A DNA stretch of 64,000 nt from Semisulcospira habei (GCA_036245525.1 BTPG01000002.1:162351376-162415375), one strand, 5' to 3'. Numbered from the stretch's first letter, positions 40,267 through 54,689 are shown. Notes: generated from the letters alone by a model not told the origin. Translations and numbers: made by a program.

Positions 40267-40376
40267 CCCAATGCGCAAAAGGCCATCGGGCCGACGTCGG
40301 CCGCCGTTGGCCCGCGCACGGTCGTGTGCGGGCCAACGGCAGCCGACGTCGGCCCGATGGCCTTTGCGCATTGGGT
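40267..40376. repeat. PalE, 110-bp near-perfect palindrome
   Basis: CCCAATGCGCAAAAGGCCATC to GATGGCCTTTGCGCATTGGG. The arms differ by only about one or two positions; the centre is CGCACGGTCGTGTGCG. It is the best-preserved PalE copy. Confidence 0.9.
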
Positions 40377-40475
40377 GGGGGTTTAACGCCGAGCAGGCGA
40401 CTAAAGGCCATCTCTTGGAGGTGTCACAAAAGTGAAGGCAAAAGACACAAAGTCCATTTTTGTGAAAAGCAAGAC

Positions 40476-40689
40476 TTAACTCATTCTACCCCAGACACAC
40501 CACAGCAAGATATGGATCGACCATGATAGTTCAAGGGTGATGCCAGAAAAGCTTGGCGCCCATGGGCGCCAAGCTATTCTGGCATCACCCTTGAACTATC
40601 ATGGTCGACCTGTGTCCTGCACTGCACTGCAGTCTTCAGAGGACAACGGCAAAAAGTGGGGATTTCGGTCATGGGGTAGAATGAGTTAA
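40476..40689. mobile_element. PalB2 MITE, complete
   Basis: TTAA at 40476-40479 and 40686-40689. The core is centred on GGCGCCCATGGGCGCC. The right TTAA is also the left end of the next element. Confidence 0.9.
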
Positions 40690-41062
40690 CCCGTCCAGTG
40701 CCGAGAAAATGCGCACCGCCCAACTGCAAGAGGTATCCTCATGCGGGGGCTCATTGGGATCTATGCCTCTTGCCGACACCACTTTCAATCCACGTTCCTG
40801 GAACATGTAGGATCCAGACCAACAGATGACTGCCAAGCGTGTACAATTCAGAGAAGAACCAGGCGGAGAAAGAAACACGCTCAGAAAAGAAGGACGTTTG
40901 CCACATTCCCTTCTAACAACATAAGTAGGGACTGATCTCTATACTTGTTTGTTTGTCTATTTTGAAAAAGGATATTTACTGGGACATGCAGGTTTTTCTT
41001 TTCTGGTCTTGAATTAACGAAGATTGAGGAAACACTGCGGCAGCTGACGCTGATTGGGTTAA
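40686..41062. mobile_element. PalA MITE with deleted hairpin and an insertion
   Basis: TTAACCCGTCCAGTGCCGAG start. The hairpin left arm is mostly lost (AGAGGTATCCTCATGCGGGG). About 180 bp of foreign sequence starts near 40808, and the right flank resumes near 40983 (GACATGCAGGTTTTTC). It ends GATTGGGTTAA. Confidence 0.75.
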
Positions 41063-41650
41063 AGTAGAGATGCCGTTGATGTTCCTGAATTAGAAAATCA
41101 AACGACTAGAATTTACAGTCTGGTAACAGACTTTCACGTTTCACTTAGTAACCATGAATGTAGCTTTCACGGATCACGAAAACTCTATTTGGGCTTTTAC
41201 GTTTTATGACGCGGACTTCTTCTTTGACGGATCACGAAGATGAAAAATTGCAATCACTAATCTCTAGAATTGCAATCACGAATCTCTAGAACCGGAAAAC
41301 CCTCCGCAAATCACGCCTCACGACTATACTGAGGGCATACCGCCAACCCCTTCTGTTTAGTGTTTGTTCTGTTCGTAATGTGACAAGAAGTTGAAGAAAA
41401 CCTTTTGTGACAATAGCTGTACAATTCAACGCACTGACATACAATTTTCTAAATAAATTGTTTGAGTTTATTATAAGTTTGCTATACTCACAACTAGCTG
41501 TAAGGGAATCGGCTTTGTAGTTATGTGTATGATGTTAATATCAAAACCAGTGCAGGGCTATGTACGCTGAAGGAAGAAGTCTCTGTGGAACAGATGCGAC
41601 AAATGTACAACAAAAATTCAAATATCGATTAATCTAGCTTTTGCTGTCTT
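41063..41650. other. Unannotated intergenic sequence
   Basis: A 22-bp direct repeat around 41245-41290 (CAATCACGAATCTCTAGAA type). No gene. Confidence 0.45.
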
Positions 41651-41654
41651 TTGC

Positions 41655-41726
41655 TATCTCACGGAAGACCTCCAATTTCGGAATTGACGGTACGTCAATT
41701 CCGGAAGTGGAGGTCTGCCGTGAGAA
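41655..41726. repeat. Inverted repeat
   Basis: CTCACGGAAGACCTCCA and TGGAGGTCTGCCGTGAG enclose TTCGGAATTGACGTACC-like symmetric sequence. Confidence 0.82.
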
Positions 41727-42221
41727 GGCACAAGACGGTGAGTCTTTTTGTTGTTGTTGTTGTTGTAAAAAGCAAGATTAACAATGTAATACAATTATAC
41801 TCTCGCCCTTCACAAAAATGTAATTACTTTCTTTTGCCTTCAGATAGCAAGGGGGTGAGACCCATTTGAATAATACATTTTGCAGCGGTCAACCCTAGGC
41901 ACTACAGGCGTTACTTTTGATCACCACTGTGTCTGTCTGTGACTTTGGACCAAATTACCAACCAGCAACACAACATACTTGATGAATAGAACAAAAGCTG
42001 ACGCTGAACGGTGCGGGTACTGACGTGCCTTCACACAACGCCACACCATGCAACGCAACAAGAGCACGAACGCCATTCAATGCCGCCGATTCCAGGTTAG
42101 TCAACTGAACGCACGTACACGTCTTCTAAAACGCTCAATGTACCGCAGGACTGGAGGCTAACGCTGTGAAATCCTGAAGCTACTGTTATGTGCAACGGAA
42201 CCCGCCCTTAGGTGTCTTCCG
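41727..42221. other. Unannotated intergenic sequence
   Basis: A GTT run near 41749-41766. Nothing else. Confidence 0.45.
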
Positions 42222-42340
42222 TTAACCCTCTTCACCCCACGGCCGCATTTCCAAACTTTCGGAGGCGTTGACTAACGACTATGTCCCAGTTGTAGGAGAT
42301 GGATTGATCATGCTAACTCAAGGGTCTATGCCTCTTGGAG
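42222..42340. mobile_element. Chimeric element: PalB left half joined to PalA right arm
   Basis: TTAACCCTCTTCACCCCACGG and TAGGAGATGGATTGATCATG are PalB. After AACTCAAGGG the sequence becomes TCTATGCCTCTTGGAGATG, the end of a PalA hairpin. Confidence 0.7.
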
Positions 42341-42600
42341 ATGCGCGCATATGTGTCATTGGTTTGTCAAACGTCATTTCAGCGTCATGACGTATATTTT
42401 TGTTTTTACGTAATTTTATATTTAACGTAAAATGAGTTTCGCTTTCGATTCAAGACTTGCTAAATGGTGACAAAACTAGAATTTCACGGTACAATTTCAG
42501 TTTTGCTATAATTTGTGTGAAATCAGGTTGACTTTACCTAGCTACATGCTATACTAAGTACACCTGCATGCTCTTCAGAAAGCGCGTCGATGTGTGTGTA
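42341..42600 (-). repeat. Inverted-duplicate element, copy 2
   Basis: Reverse complement of about 38460-38720, for example CAGGTTGACTTTACCTAGCT and CTCTTCAGAAAGCGCGTCG. About 85 percent similar by eye. Confidence 0.75.
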
Positions 42601-42650
42601 TGTGTATGTGTGTGCGTGTGCGTGAGTGCATGCGCGCGCTTCAAACATCC

Positions 42651-42708
42651 TCAAGAGGCATAGAGGTTCATGCGCCCTCCGGGCACATGAGGATCTATGC
42701 CTCTTGGA
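42651..42708. repeat. PalA-type core, shortened
   Basis: AAGAGGCATAGAGGTTCATG-CGCCC with GGGCACATGAGGATCTATGC. Confidence 0.72.
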
Positions 42709-42720
42709 GATGCACGCATA

Positions 42721-43028
<308 letters not shown>

Positions 43029-43109
<81 letters not shown>
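43029..43109. repeat. CA microsatellite
   Basis: About 40 uninterrupted CA units. Confidence 0.97.
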
Positions 43110-43111
<2 letters not shown>

Positions 43112-43245
43112 GAACCTGATTAAACATGAACGTTAAAAACTTAGTTTGAACAGCAACAGCAAACTCAACAATACAACTCAATGCGCCGCTGGAAAAACGC
43201 CGACACAACTACACAACCATGGGCTTAATTTTCTTTCAGCTGCCG

Positions 43246-44229
<984 letters not shown>

Positions 44230-44305
44230 GGGTGTGTGTGCTGGTCCGTGATTTTGGAATTTACGGCCTGTGGCCGTAAGGTCCAAAATCACGGACCAGC
44301 ACAAA
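44230..44305. repeat. PalF palindrome, best copy
   Basis: GTGCTGGTCCGTGATTTTGG and CCAAAATCACGGACCAGCAC arms are fully complementary; the centre is TACGGCCTGTGGCCGTA. Confidence 0.85.
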
Positions 44306-44528
44306 TTTGTTGAATTTCAGTCACACCTTGCAGACGACACGGAACACGCAACAAGCAGACTACGGGAGCGTTCGCTCCCTCGTGCTAAACGTGCGCGTGC
44401 GTGGAGATACGGCCATGCGCACTTCGATCGATGACAATGGTATAGAAGCGAGCGAGAAGTGAGGTATTCGTTTGGTCAAAAATGTATTCGCAGGTACGCA
44501 GCTTTGTGCTCTGGTGCCACAGGACGCA

Positions 44529-44742
44529 TTAACTCATTTAGCCCGACGCACGTATTTCCCCAATTTTGGAGGCGTCATCTAACGACTATGCACCTGTTGC
44601 AGGAGATGGATCGACCATGATAATTCAAGGGTAGTGCCAGATTAGATTGGCGCCGACAGGCGCCAAGCTAATCTGGCACTCCCCTTGAATTATCCCGGTC
44701 GACCCATCTCCCGCTGTAGTGCGTCAGGGCTGAATGGGTTAA
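44529..44742. mobile_element. PalB MITE, complete, opposite orientation
   Basis: TTAA at 44529-44532 and 44739-44742. The core at about 44609-44704 is centred on GGCGCCGACAGGCGCC. Compared with 33726-33934 the flanking halves are reversed. Confidence 0.88.
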
Positions 44743-45424
44743 TTTGTAGTTGCCAGTACCTGCATCTCCATCCTCAGTTTTGAAAAGAATGTACAGCATT
44801 GTTTCGTTTTGTTTGGTGACTTGTTACGTACCACTGTTGTCCAGTTTCTCCACTGTCGCATCTGATGCTGTTTTATCTGGAGGCGAAAAGTCAGTGAAGC
44901 CGACTGGACTAGACCGACGTGTAAAATACTTTGAATCACTGAAGCCGCATAACTTGCACCGCACTGCCGAGCGAGCACGAGCACACAGTCACACCAAACG
45001 AACATCGACCAGGTTGTGAGGCAGACACAACGACACCCGCACCTGCTTTCTGGTGCCCATGGCAACCTATGTAAGTGTCTACCGACGTGACGTCAGAGTG
45101 ACGTCAATGCTCATTCAGTGTTGGAGGTGTCTTATGATGGCTTCAGATCGTATGGGTATCTATGATAGCGGAACAGGAGAGGCAACAACATAGCGAAGGT
45201 CACGCGGTGACCAGTATGCCAAAACTCATAGGGCCCAGCACCTTTTGCTCACTAAATGGAGAAGGGATGAACGAGATAGGCAATGTCAGTTCGAAGAGGC
45301 GAGGACTGAGTGGAAATCACAGTGTGCGTAGCCTACGTGTGCCCGTCAGCTCGCTTTTGCAGCCTGGCTAGTGCCGGGTGTGCGCGCACGCGACGAGCGC
45401 TCAGTAGTGCTTGTGCGTGCGTGT
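44743..45424 (-). promoter_or_regulatory. Promoter-like cluster and possible short exons, minus strand
   Basis: TGACGTCA occurs twice, at 45088-45095 and 45099-45106, 11 bp apart, and an X-box-like GGTGCCCATGGCAACC lies at about 45053-45068. On the minus strand a 45-bp segment 44876-44832 is bounded by TTCGCCTCCAG and GTACGTAA and could encode KTASDATVEKLDNS. No gene model could be built. Confidence 0.25.
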
Positions 45425-45553
<129 letters not shown>

Positions 45554-45683
45554 ACACAAGAAATTGTTCAAGACTGGAGTTTAGTAAATGGAAATGGCGT
45601 GTCGTACCGCTGCACTCCTCGCAGTTAGTAAAAGAGGTATCGTCGAGCATTGGACTGCGTTTTCCAGTCATGCATCAGCAAGA

Positions 45684-45778
45684 GCCCCCTAAACAAATGG
45701 CCCTCGGGCCGACGTCGGCCTCAGTGGAACCGAAAACGGCCCGACGTCGGCACGAGGGCCATTTGCTTACTGGCAGGT
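45684..45778. repeat. PalE palindrome
   Basis: AAACAAATGGCCCTCGGGCC with a complement ending GAGGGCCATTTGCTTACTGG; the centre has GGAACCGAAAAC. Confidence 0.8.
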
Positions 45779-45901
45779 ACAGTGCATGATAGGAAGGCCG
45801 CATAACAGTAAATCCATGCTTGTGAAAAGCTACATTTTGATTGAAGCATTTCTCACAAAATTGGACTGAGTGTCTTCTGCTGAGTTTCGCATAGATCTTC
45901 A

Positions 45902-46117
45902 TTAAAACTCATTGTACCCCAAGACCGAAATCCCCAAATTTTGCCGTTGTCATCTGAAGACTGCTTTGCAGTGCAGGACACAGATCAACCATGATAGTTT
46001 AAGGGTGATGCCAGAATAGCTTGGCGCCCATTGGCGCCAAGCTATTCTGGCATCACCCTTGAACTATCATGGTCGAGCCATATCTTGCCGTGGTGTGTCT
46101 GGGGTAGAATGAGTTAA
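45902..46117. mobile_element. PalB2 MITE, complete
   Basis: It starts TTAAAACTCATTGTACCCC and ends GGGGTAGAATGAGTTAA. The core is centred on GGCGCCCATTGGCGCC. Its flanks are reversed relative to 34444-34707. Confidence 0.87.
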
Positions 46118-46216
46118 CCCTCGTAGATATATGTGCGAGCCCATGGAGATCATTGCCGCCGACTGCAGATGGTCGGGAAAACGCAATTACCTCCTGCCGG
46201 TCAAATTTCACCTCTT

Positions 46217-46266
46217 TTTCGCACCGTGACCCATCTGCAAGAGACACAGATCCTCATGAGCCCCTA
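46217..46266. repeat. Half PalA core
   Basis: CATCTGCAAGAGACACAGATC then CTCATGAGCCCC, cut off. Confidence 0.6.
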
Positions 46267-46639
46267 TCATCTGTCTTCACCTCCTGCGAACTAATCAAAT
46301 GCACTCTACTTCATTTAGTACACATGCAGCTTAGCTTAGAGTTGTGTCTCCGATAACGTGAATGATCGAACTCGCGATCTGGCTGCGGTCAGCGGTTTGT
46401 GGAGGATAATCTGGGACGGTAAACACGGCCAAGAATGCTATTGTTCTATTTCTGAGCGGGTCGGCTGATCCACTTGACTCCAGCTGCACCTTGACTGCTG
46501 CCCTCAAATGACGCAAAAATCAAACTTTGAATAGAGGTCTTCTGTACATCAGAAGTATAATGACGAGCAAAACTGAGAATGCAACATTTTCGAAACCACG
46601 GCATCGGAAACACTACAACAAAAACAGCGCGCCTTTTGA

Positions 46640-46706
46640 CGCAAACTGTGGAGTAACAGCCCGGACAAATTTGCGATATCGCATGTTTATTCCGGCTTTT
46701 AATGAA
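46640..46706. repeat. Inverted repeat centred on GCGATATCGC, copy 1
   Basis: AGCCCGGACAAATTTGCGATA is mirrored by ATCGCATGTTTATTCCGG. A second copy lies at 53958-54036. Confidence 0.78.
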
Positions 46707-47115
46707 CTGTTTGCGTCAACACACACGCAGTTTGATCTACTCATTTCCATATAACATTTATTACTGACGTCGCCACCCAGTCTTGGGACTTAACTTAGAC
46801 TGACTTCATTTAAGAAGATCAAGCGTGATACCGACTGCTTTGCCTGAGCCTAGAGAGGTCTAGAGAGGCGCCAGACAAACCAGCCACTGCCCCGTTTAGC
46901 TATTAGAAATGCGTTTCGTTTGCCTTTTTTGATTGTTGTTGTAATGACATCATCAGGTTGTGTGTACTGGCTTAAGAACAACTCTTGTTTGGTCAGAAAA
47001 TTTGAACCTCGTTGGATTCGTGGAAATTCTTTCATCAATTATTGTTATCAAATCCATTTGCGACGAGACCATAATTATATCTACATCAACAGTCCTTATT
47101 TATACTAAACTAGCA

Positions 47116-47302
47116 TTAACCCCCTTAACTGTTTGGATAAGGCGAACTCTAACCACCTGCAAGAGACATAGCGTCTCTTGTTAGTCCTATGTTCTTGGTG
47201 CCAACGTTTGGTCCCATTTTATTTATGTTCTTCACGCGAATGTCGTTTAGTGTGTAGGGATATCAGACGCGAAATCCGCGTCCATTTGCAGTCAAGGAGC
47301 TA
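47116..47302. mobile_element. PalA MITE with collapsed hairpin
   Basis: TTAACCCCCTTAACTGTTTGG start, CTGCAAGAGACATAGCGTCTC where only the outermost part of the hairpin remains, and a right flank ending GCAGTCAAGGAGCTAAAG. Confidence 0.65.
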
Positions 47303-47788
47303 AAGCTAGCCACGCATTTCGTCAGTTGTGTGAGCCTTACTCGAGCTATCCAGACGCCCGGTCTACGGATTGGTCAGCGTTGGTCCGGCGTTTTCGATCT
47401 ATACGACTGAAAACAAACAGTGCTGATTGTTCATTCTTCCTTTCTGTTATGATAGACTCATTATAGATGCATTTGCAAAGTGCGCAGAAACAAACGACAG
47501 CTGAAATAAATAAAGGTTGAAAATCCAGCTAATAAAGCTAAACAAACTCTTCAGGACATTGTTGTTGTTCTTTTTCTGTATCCTGGACCCCCATACATTG
47601 GGAGAGGGTTGAAAAACAATTTTGAGAGTGTAGAGGCACTTTAATAGTCCCTAATGTTGATTTGCTGTCTGTGTTCTTTTGTTGTTGATATTGCTATCTT
47701 TGACACGCTGTTGTTGTTGTTGTGCCAGTTGACCTCCTTAACCCTTTCAGTATGCCAGCTGACGCAGACTGTATTTCTCAAATATTCG
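47303..47788. other. Unannotated intergenic sequence
   Basis: A GTT run near 47710-47721. Nothing else recognised. Confidence 0.45.
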
Positions 47789-48005
47789 TTAACACATTCT
47801 GCCCCAGGACCGAAATCCCCAAAATTTTGAAGTTGCCCTCTGAAGGACTGCATACAATTCTAGAGACAGATCGAGCATGATAGTTCAAGGTGTGCGAGAA
47901 TAGCTTGGCGCCTATGGGCGCAAGCTATTCTGGCACCACCCCTGAACTATCATGCTCGATCCATGTCTGGATGTGGTGTGTGTCGGGGTTGAATGACTGA
48001 GTTAA
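47789..48005. mobile_element. PalB2 MITE, complete
   Basis: TTAA at 47789-47792 and 48002-48005. The core is at about 47866-47965. Very similar to 113-319 (both have GAAGTTGCCCTCTGAAGG). Confidence 0.87.
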
Positions 48006-48039
48006 CTCAACACCAAAAAAAAAAAAAAGCTGTCTCATG

Positions 48040-48180
48040 AACATTGATTCAAAGTGGTGTCAACAAGAGGCATAGATCATCATGAGCCCCCCGCAAAAGA
48101 GTGTGGGGGCTCATGAAGATCTATGCCTCTTGCAGTTAGTTAGTGTTCAACTCTTCTCGGCACTGCCGCGGGTTCAGTAT
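48040..48180. mobile_element. PalA MITE, partial
   Basis: The hairpin 48063-48134 with a longer loop (AAAAGAGTG). The right side carries CTCGGCACTGCCGCGGGTT. Confidence 0.78.
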
Positions 48181-48304
48181 GACTATCACTAATAAACCCC
48201 TTGACTGCTGCTGACGGTACCGCGTCGGCTGACCGACGCGATTTGTACCACCGGACGACGGTATCGCTACTGTCTTTTGCTACTGTCTTTAAAACATGCA
48301 CGCT

Positions 48305-48305
<1 letters not shown>

Positions 48306-48375
<70 letters not shown>
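48306..48375. repeat. GA microsatellite
   Basis: Preceded by TGCTACTGTCTTTAAAACAT, the same flank as the tract at 50334. Confidence 0.96.
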
Positions 48376-48377
<2 letters not shown>

Positions 48378-48487
48378 CGTCAGCGGTAGTCACGGAGTTA
48401 AAACCGCACGATGCACTTTGAAATGCAATATTTATATCGATTCCCACCGTGCTTCGTTTCACTCTCTCCCACATCAATCGCTTTCAT

Positions 48488-48600
48488 CTGCAGGAGAAAC
48501 AGATTGACACGAGCCGCTGAAACCGCACGCGAATCTATCCCTTTTGCACGTGCCATCGGCTGTAGCTGTTCCTCTGATTGACACTGGAATTGGGGTTAAG
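48488..48600. repeat. Diverged PalA-like palindrome
   Basis: CTGCAGGAGAAACAGATT with GCGAATCTATCCCTTTTGC. Confidence 0.5.
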
Positions 48601-49000
48601 TGCAGGCCTACAATGGATTGAACAAAGCCTGATTTATTGTGTTTGTGGGTACTTTACAGCCGGTTTGCAAATAACAGGCGGTTTTGCGTTTCACGCCTAC
48701 AAGGTTATGACGTCATAGGTGGTAATGCGGTCGAGGTTCGATCGGCGTGTTACTGGCCGGGCTGTATTCCACACAACTTCAAAAGATATTTTTTGGCGGT
48801 TAGTCGTCGTGGTGAATAAGCGAGTAGTTTGATGTATTCTGAACTGACTGAAAACGAAACGCATTTGTAATATACGTGTACACCGTAATGCTCCTTTTTT
48901 GTTGTTTTTGACACGGCTTGGTGCGGCATGCTCAAACACCGTACGGCATGCTAGAACTGCACAGGCCTGCAGATTGCAAAATTTCCGAATGCAAATTTAA

Positions 49001-49092
49001 TTAACCCTTTAGCTGTCGGTAGCGGTTTTTGTCGCGACGATTCCTACAGAAATCATCGCGACAAAAACATGCTACCGACAGCCAAAGCGTTA
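49001..49092. mobile_element. PalC MITE
   Basis: TTAACCCTTTAGCTGTCGG start; right end GACAGCCAAAGCGTTA with the TTAA mutated. Confidence 0.82.
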
Positions 49093-49334
49093 CAACTACG
49101 CCCTAATTGTAACAATTCCTGTCCTCTCCCCCCCCCCTCCCCCATTGGAATGCAGAGAATACCTATAGATGTTTGTGATCACAGGGACTATAATTATAAC
49201 TGCATTTTTAGCATTGCTATGTAAGCCATATAAGCGGAAATATGCTTGAAAAGATACCTGCTACTTCTCGCGGGTCGAACTGAATATGTTTCCGGCACCC
49301 CTGGTTCTTGTTAGGTGTACACTGGTGAAGTGTC

Positions 49335-49438
49335 TAACTCATTCAAGTAGCCCCGCATCGATAGCTGCCGAAGTTTTATATAGCGTTGCCGCCAGTTATT
49401 TTCGCGGGGCGCAGTGAATGACTGAGTTTGACAGACTG
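49335..49438. mobile_element. PalG element, internally deleted
   Basis: CCCCGCATCGATAGCTGCC and AAGTTTTATATAGCGTTGCC on the left; the right arm is reduced to CAGTTATTTTCGCGGGGCG. Confidence 0.65.
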
Positions 49439-49474
49439 TATCCGTTGACGACATGAATCGAGTGTTTGTCCTTA

Positions 49475-49678
49475 TTAACTCATTCAGCCCGACGGCCGTA
49501 TTTCTCAAATTTTGGAGGCGTCATCTAATGACTATGCACGAGTTGCAGGAGATGGATCGACCATGATAATTCAAGGGCAGTGCCAGATTAGCTTGGCGCC
49601 GACAGGCTCCAAGCTAATCTGGCACTACCCTTGAATTATCCGCATGGTCGATCCATCTCCTGCTGTAGTGCGTCATAC
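49475..49678. mobile_element. PalB MITE, right end missing
   Basis: TTAACTCATTCAGCCCGACGG start; the core at about 49555-49650 has a four-base gain in one arm; it stops at GTAGTGCGTCATAC next to the foldback arm. Confidence 0.82.
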
Positions 49679-49859
49679 AAAAGAAGGAGCATTACCGTGT
49701 ACACGTATATTATATATGCGTTATGTTTTCAGTCAATTCAGAATACACCAAACTACTCGCTTATACACGACGACGACTAACCGCAAAAAAATATCTTAGT
49801 GAAATTGTGTGGAATACAGCCCGGCCAGATTTGTGCGTTATAACACACTGATCGATCCT

Positions 49860-50285
49860 CTGACCGAGAAAAAACCAACGAAGGAAGAAGCACGCTTAGA
49901 AGAAACAGTTGCAACATTCATTAATATTTCGCGTAAAACCCTTTTTTCTTTTTCTTTCTTTTTTATGTGGGAATCAGTCTCAAACCGGCCCAGCAATTGT
50001 CGTATAGGAAGGGTTTTTTTGTGCCTGTTTCCCATTTGTTTGTTTTTATCAATAATTGTTTATCCTTGTGACATCATATTCCCGTTTATTCTTCACATTT
50101 TGTCTAGTCAACTTTATTTCAAAAGTCTGATGATGCATGCACAATGCTACAGTGAACATTACGTGGACTAGTAATGGACATAAACGCGATGTTTGCGGCA
50201 TCTTGATCAGGTACACATGTATACTATATATAGCAATTAAAGGTTATATTGGGATGGACAGAAAACAACGTGGGTTTGCTGCCAT
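49860..50285. other. Unannotated intergenic sequence
   Basis: T-rich; no coding motif. Confidence 0.45.
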
Positions 50286-50332
50286 GCACTCTCTGCTACT
50301 GTCTTTTGCTACTGTCTTTAAAACATGAACGC

Positions 50333-52780
<2,448 letters not shown>

Positions 52781-53066
52781 CCAAGGCACTCAGTTGCACC
52801 GTGAACACACTATTTTGTATAGCCGATGCCACACTTTAGATTGTGATTAGTTTTAGCGATTTCGGGGGATGACGAGAATGTAGCATCTATCCGACATCGG
52901 ATAGCAACCGGAAGTCGCATTTCGCGTTAAACCTTTCAATATAGACATACGAACAAGAACACCATTTTCACCACTGTTTTTTTTTTTTGTTTGTTTTTTT
53001 TTTAAGGCCGCTTGTCAGTCCGTCTTAGGGCAGTTTTAACAAACCAGCAACGGTCGAGTCACTGTT
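52781..53066. other. Unannotated intergenic sequence
   Basis: A poly-T stretch near 52978-53003. Possibly the 5' leader of the LINE copy. Confidence 0.4.
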
Positions 53067-53283
53067 TTAACTCATTCTACCCCAGACACACCACAGCAAG
53101 AGTAAGGATCGACCATGATAGTTCAAGGGTGATGCCAGGATAGCTTGGCGCCTATGGGCGCCAAGCTATTCTGGGGCATCACCCTTGAACTATCATGGTC
53201 GATCTGTGTCCTGCACTGCAATGCAGTCTTCAGAGAACAACGGCAAAATTTGGGGATTTCGGTGTTGGGGTAGAATGAGTTAA
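53067..53283. mobile_element. PalB2 MITE, complete
   Basis: TTAA at 53067-53070 and 53280-53283. The core is centred on GGCGCCTATGGGCGCC; one arm has GGATAGC where the other has GCTATTC. Confidence 0.88.
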
Positions 53284-53307
53284 GGCTTGTCTTAATAACA
53301 GGCTGTC

Positions 53308-53545
53308 TTAATCACTTCACTGTCGGGGAAAAAAATGAACACGATCCAACACGATCCAAATGCAAGAGACATAGATCGCGCGGAATGCGGAGGCTCTTGA
53401 GGATCTATGCCTTTTCCTGGGACCAGTTTGTATCCATGTTTCTTGTACGGTGCTGGCGGGCTTTTGGTCATTTCTTGCCGAATGAACCAAGATTTCAGAA
53501 ACACAAATGAACGTACAGTGTACACGGTGGCAGGGAAGGGGTTAA
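53308..53545. mobile_element. PalA MITE, complete but degraded hairpin
   Basis: TTAATCACTTCACTGTCGGG start, GGCAGGGAAGGGGTTAA end. In the hairpin (about 53361-53415) most of the left CTCATGAG part is lost. AACACGATCC is duplicated at 53339 and 53349. Confidence 0.8.
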
Positions 53546-53957
53546 TAAGGTTCAGCTGATGAAGACAGCCTAATATATATAATGCCAAGCAACAAACACA
53601 GAAACAAACAAACAAATAATCAATCACAGACACAAACAAACAAATAATCAAACAAACAAAGTTTCGCCATCATTGTTTCTGGTACACTCTAGAACTGAAA
53701 GCTACGTCTTCCAAGACTTATATCGACCACGCTTTGCTTCAGACTCCGGTAATCACTGTTTGTCTTCATGCGGACGAGGACCTGAGTGTAGCCTGAGAGC
53801 ACTGCCCTGCTTGTAATGGGCTGCGAAATGCAAACACCATTATTTCCCTGTCCTAGATCGATCTGTAAATCGGGATGAACTGTGGTGTCCGCACTGTGCC
53901 AGTAGACGATTTCCGCACATCAGAAGTAGGTCCAACATTGTGCGTCTTAGATTTTGA
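53546..53957. other. Intergenic sequence with an AAAC-rich run
   Basis: CAAACAAACAAATAATCA-type repeats at about 53597-53660. No gene. Confidence 0.5.
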
Positions 53958-54036
53958 CGAAAACAGTGGATTAAAAGCCCGGACAAACATGCGATATCGC
54001 ATATTTGTCCGGGCTTTTAATCCACTGTTTTCGTTA
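53958..54036. repeat. Inverted repeat centred on GCGATATCGC, copy 2
   Basis: GAAAACAGTGGATTAAAAGC and its full complement meet around CGGACAAACATGCGATATCG. Confidence 0.88.
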
Positions 54037-54354
54037 TGAACACATGCAAATATTGACCTGCTGTTTATTTTCGAAGAATGTCAATTTACAGCCGGTTTCT
54101 CAGCAGGAATCTATAAAATGAAAACAGCAAACCTCGTTTGAGAAACAGAAATGTATCAACTTACTCTGTAAAGTTACAATATTGATTTCTTTTATTTCAC
54201 TGGAGACGTGACAAAAAACAACAACAATATCGTGAATCATACAGTTCGTGAAAAACGTGTTCCTGGACCTCAACCGTAGCCTGTAAAGGAGGTGTTGTTT
54301 ACAAATCATTGCACTACACGTCCATACCAAAAAATGACGTTCGACGATTTGGGC

Positions 54355-54436
54355 TTAATTCATTTGTATCCGTGCCGCATACAGATACCCTGCGTATAGC
54401 CGCGTATCCGTATGCGGCGCGTCTCCAATGAGTTAA
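54355..54436. mobile_element. PalD MITE
   Basis: TTAATTCATTTGTATCCGTG to GCGTCTCCAATGAGTTAA; the arms share GTGCCGCATAC and GTATGCGGCGC. Confidence 0.78.
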
Positions 54437-54489
54437 CCATCTCGACAGTGGCGTAGGAACTGGGGGATGTATCCCCGTGCCCCCCACCC

Positions 54490-54493
<4 letters not shown>

Positions 54494-54574
<81 letters not shown>
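54494..54574. repeat. CA microsatellite
   Basis: About 40 CA units, then C-rich sequence to 54640. Confidence 0.97.
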
Positions 54575-54577
<3 letters not shown>

Positions 54578-54689
54578 GCGGGAAATGTAATATATCCAGC
54601 AGTCAGGTCCCCCTCGCCCCCCCCCCCCTCCCCCCACACACACACATACAGAGTTCAATGAAAATTGTCTTCCTACACCACAGTGCACA

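Larger units (their letters stand above)
48732..49858. mobile_element. Foldback element with about 170-bp inverted arms
   Basis: Left arm 48732-48899 and right arm 49680-49858 share GGCCGGGCTGTATTCCACAC, TAAGCGAGTAGTTTG and AATATACGTGTACACCGTAA (as complements). The interior holds PalC, PalG and PalB copies and little else. Confidence 0.8.
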
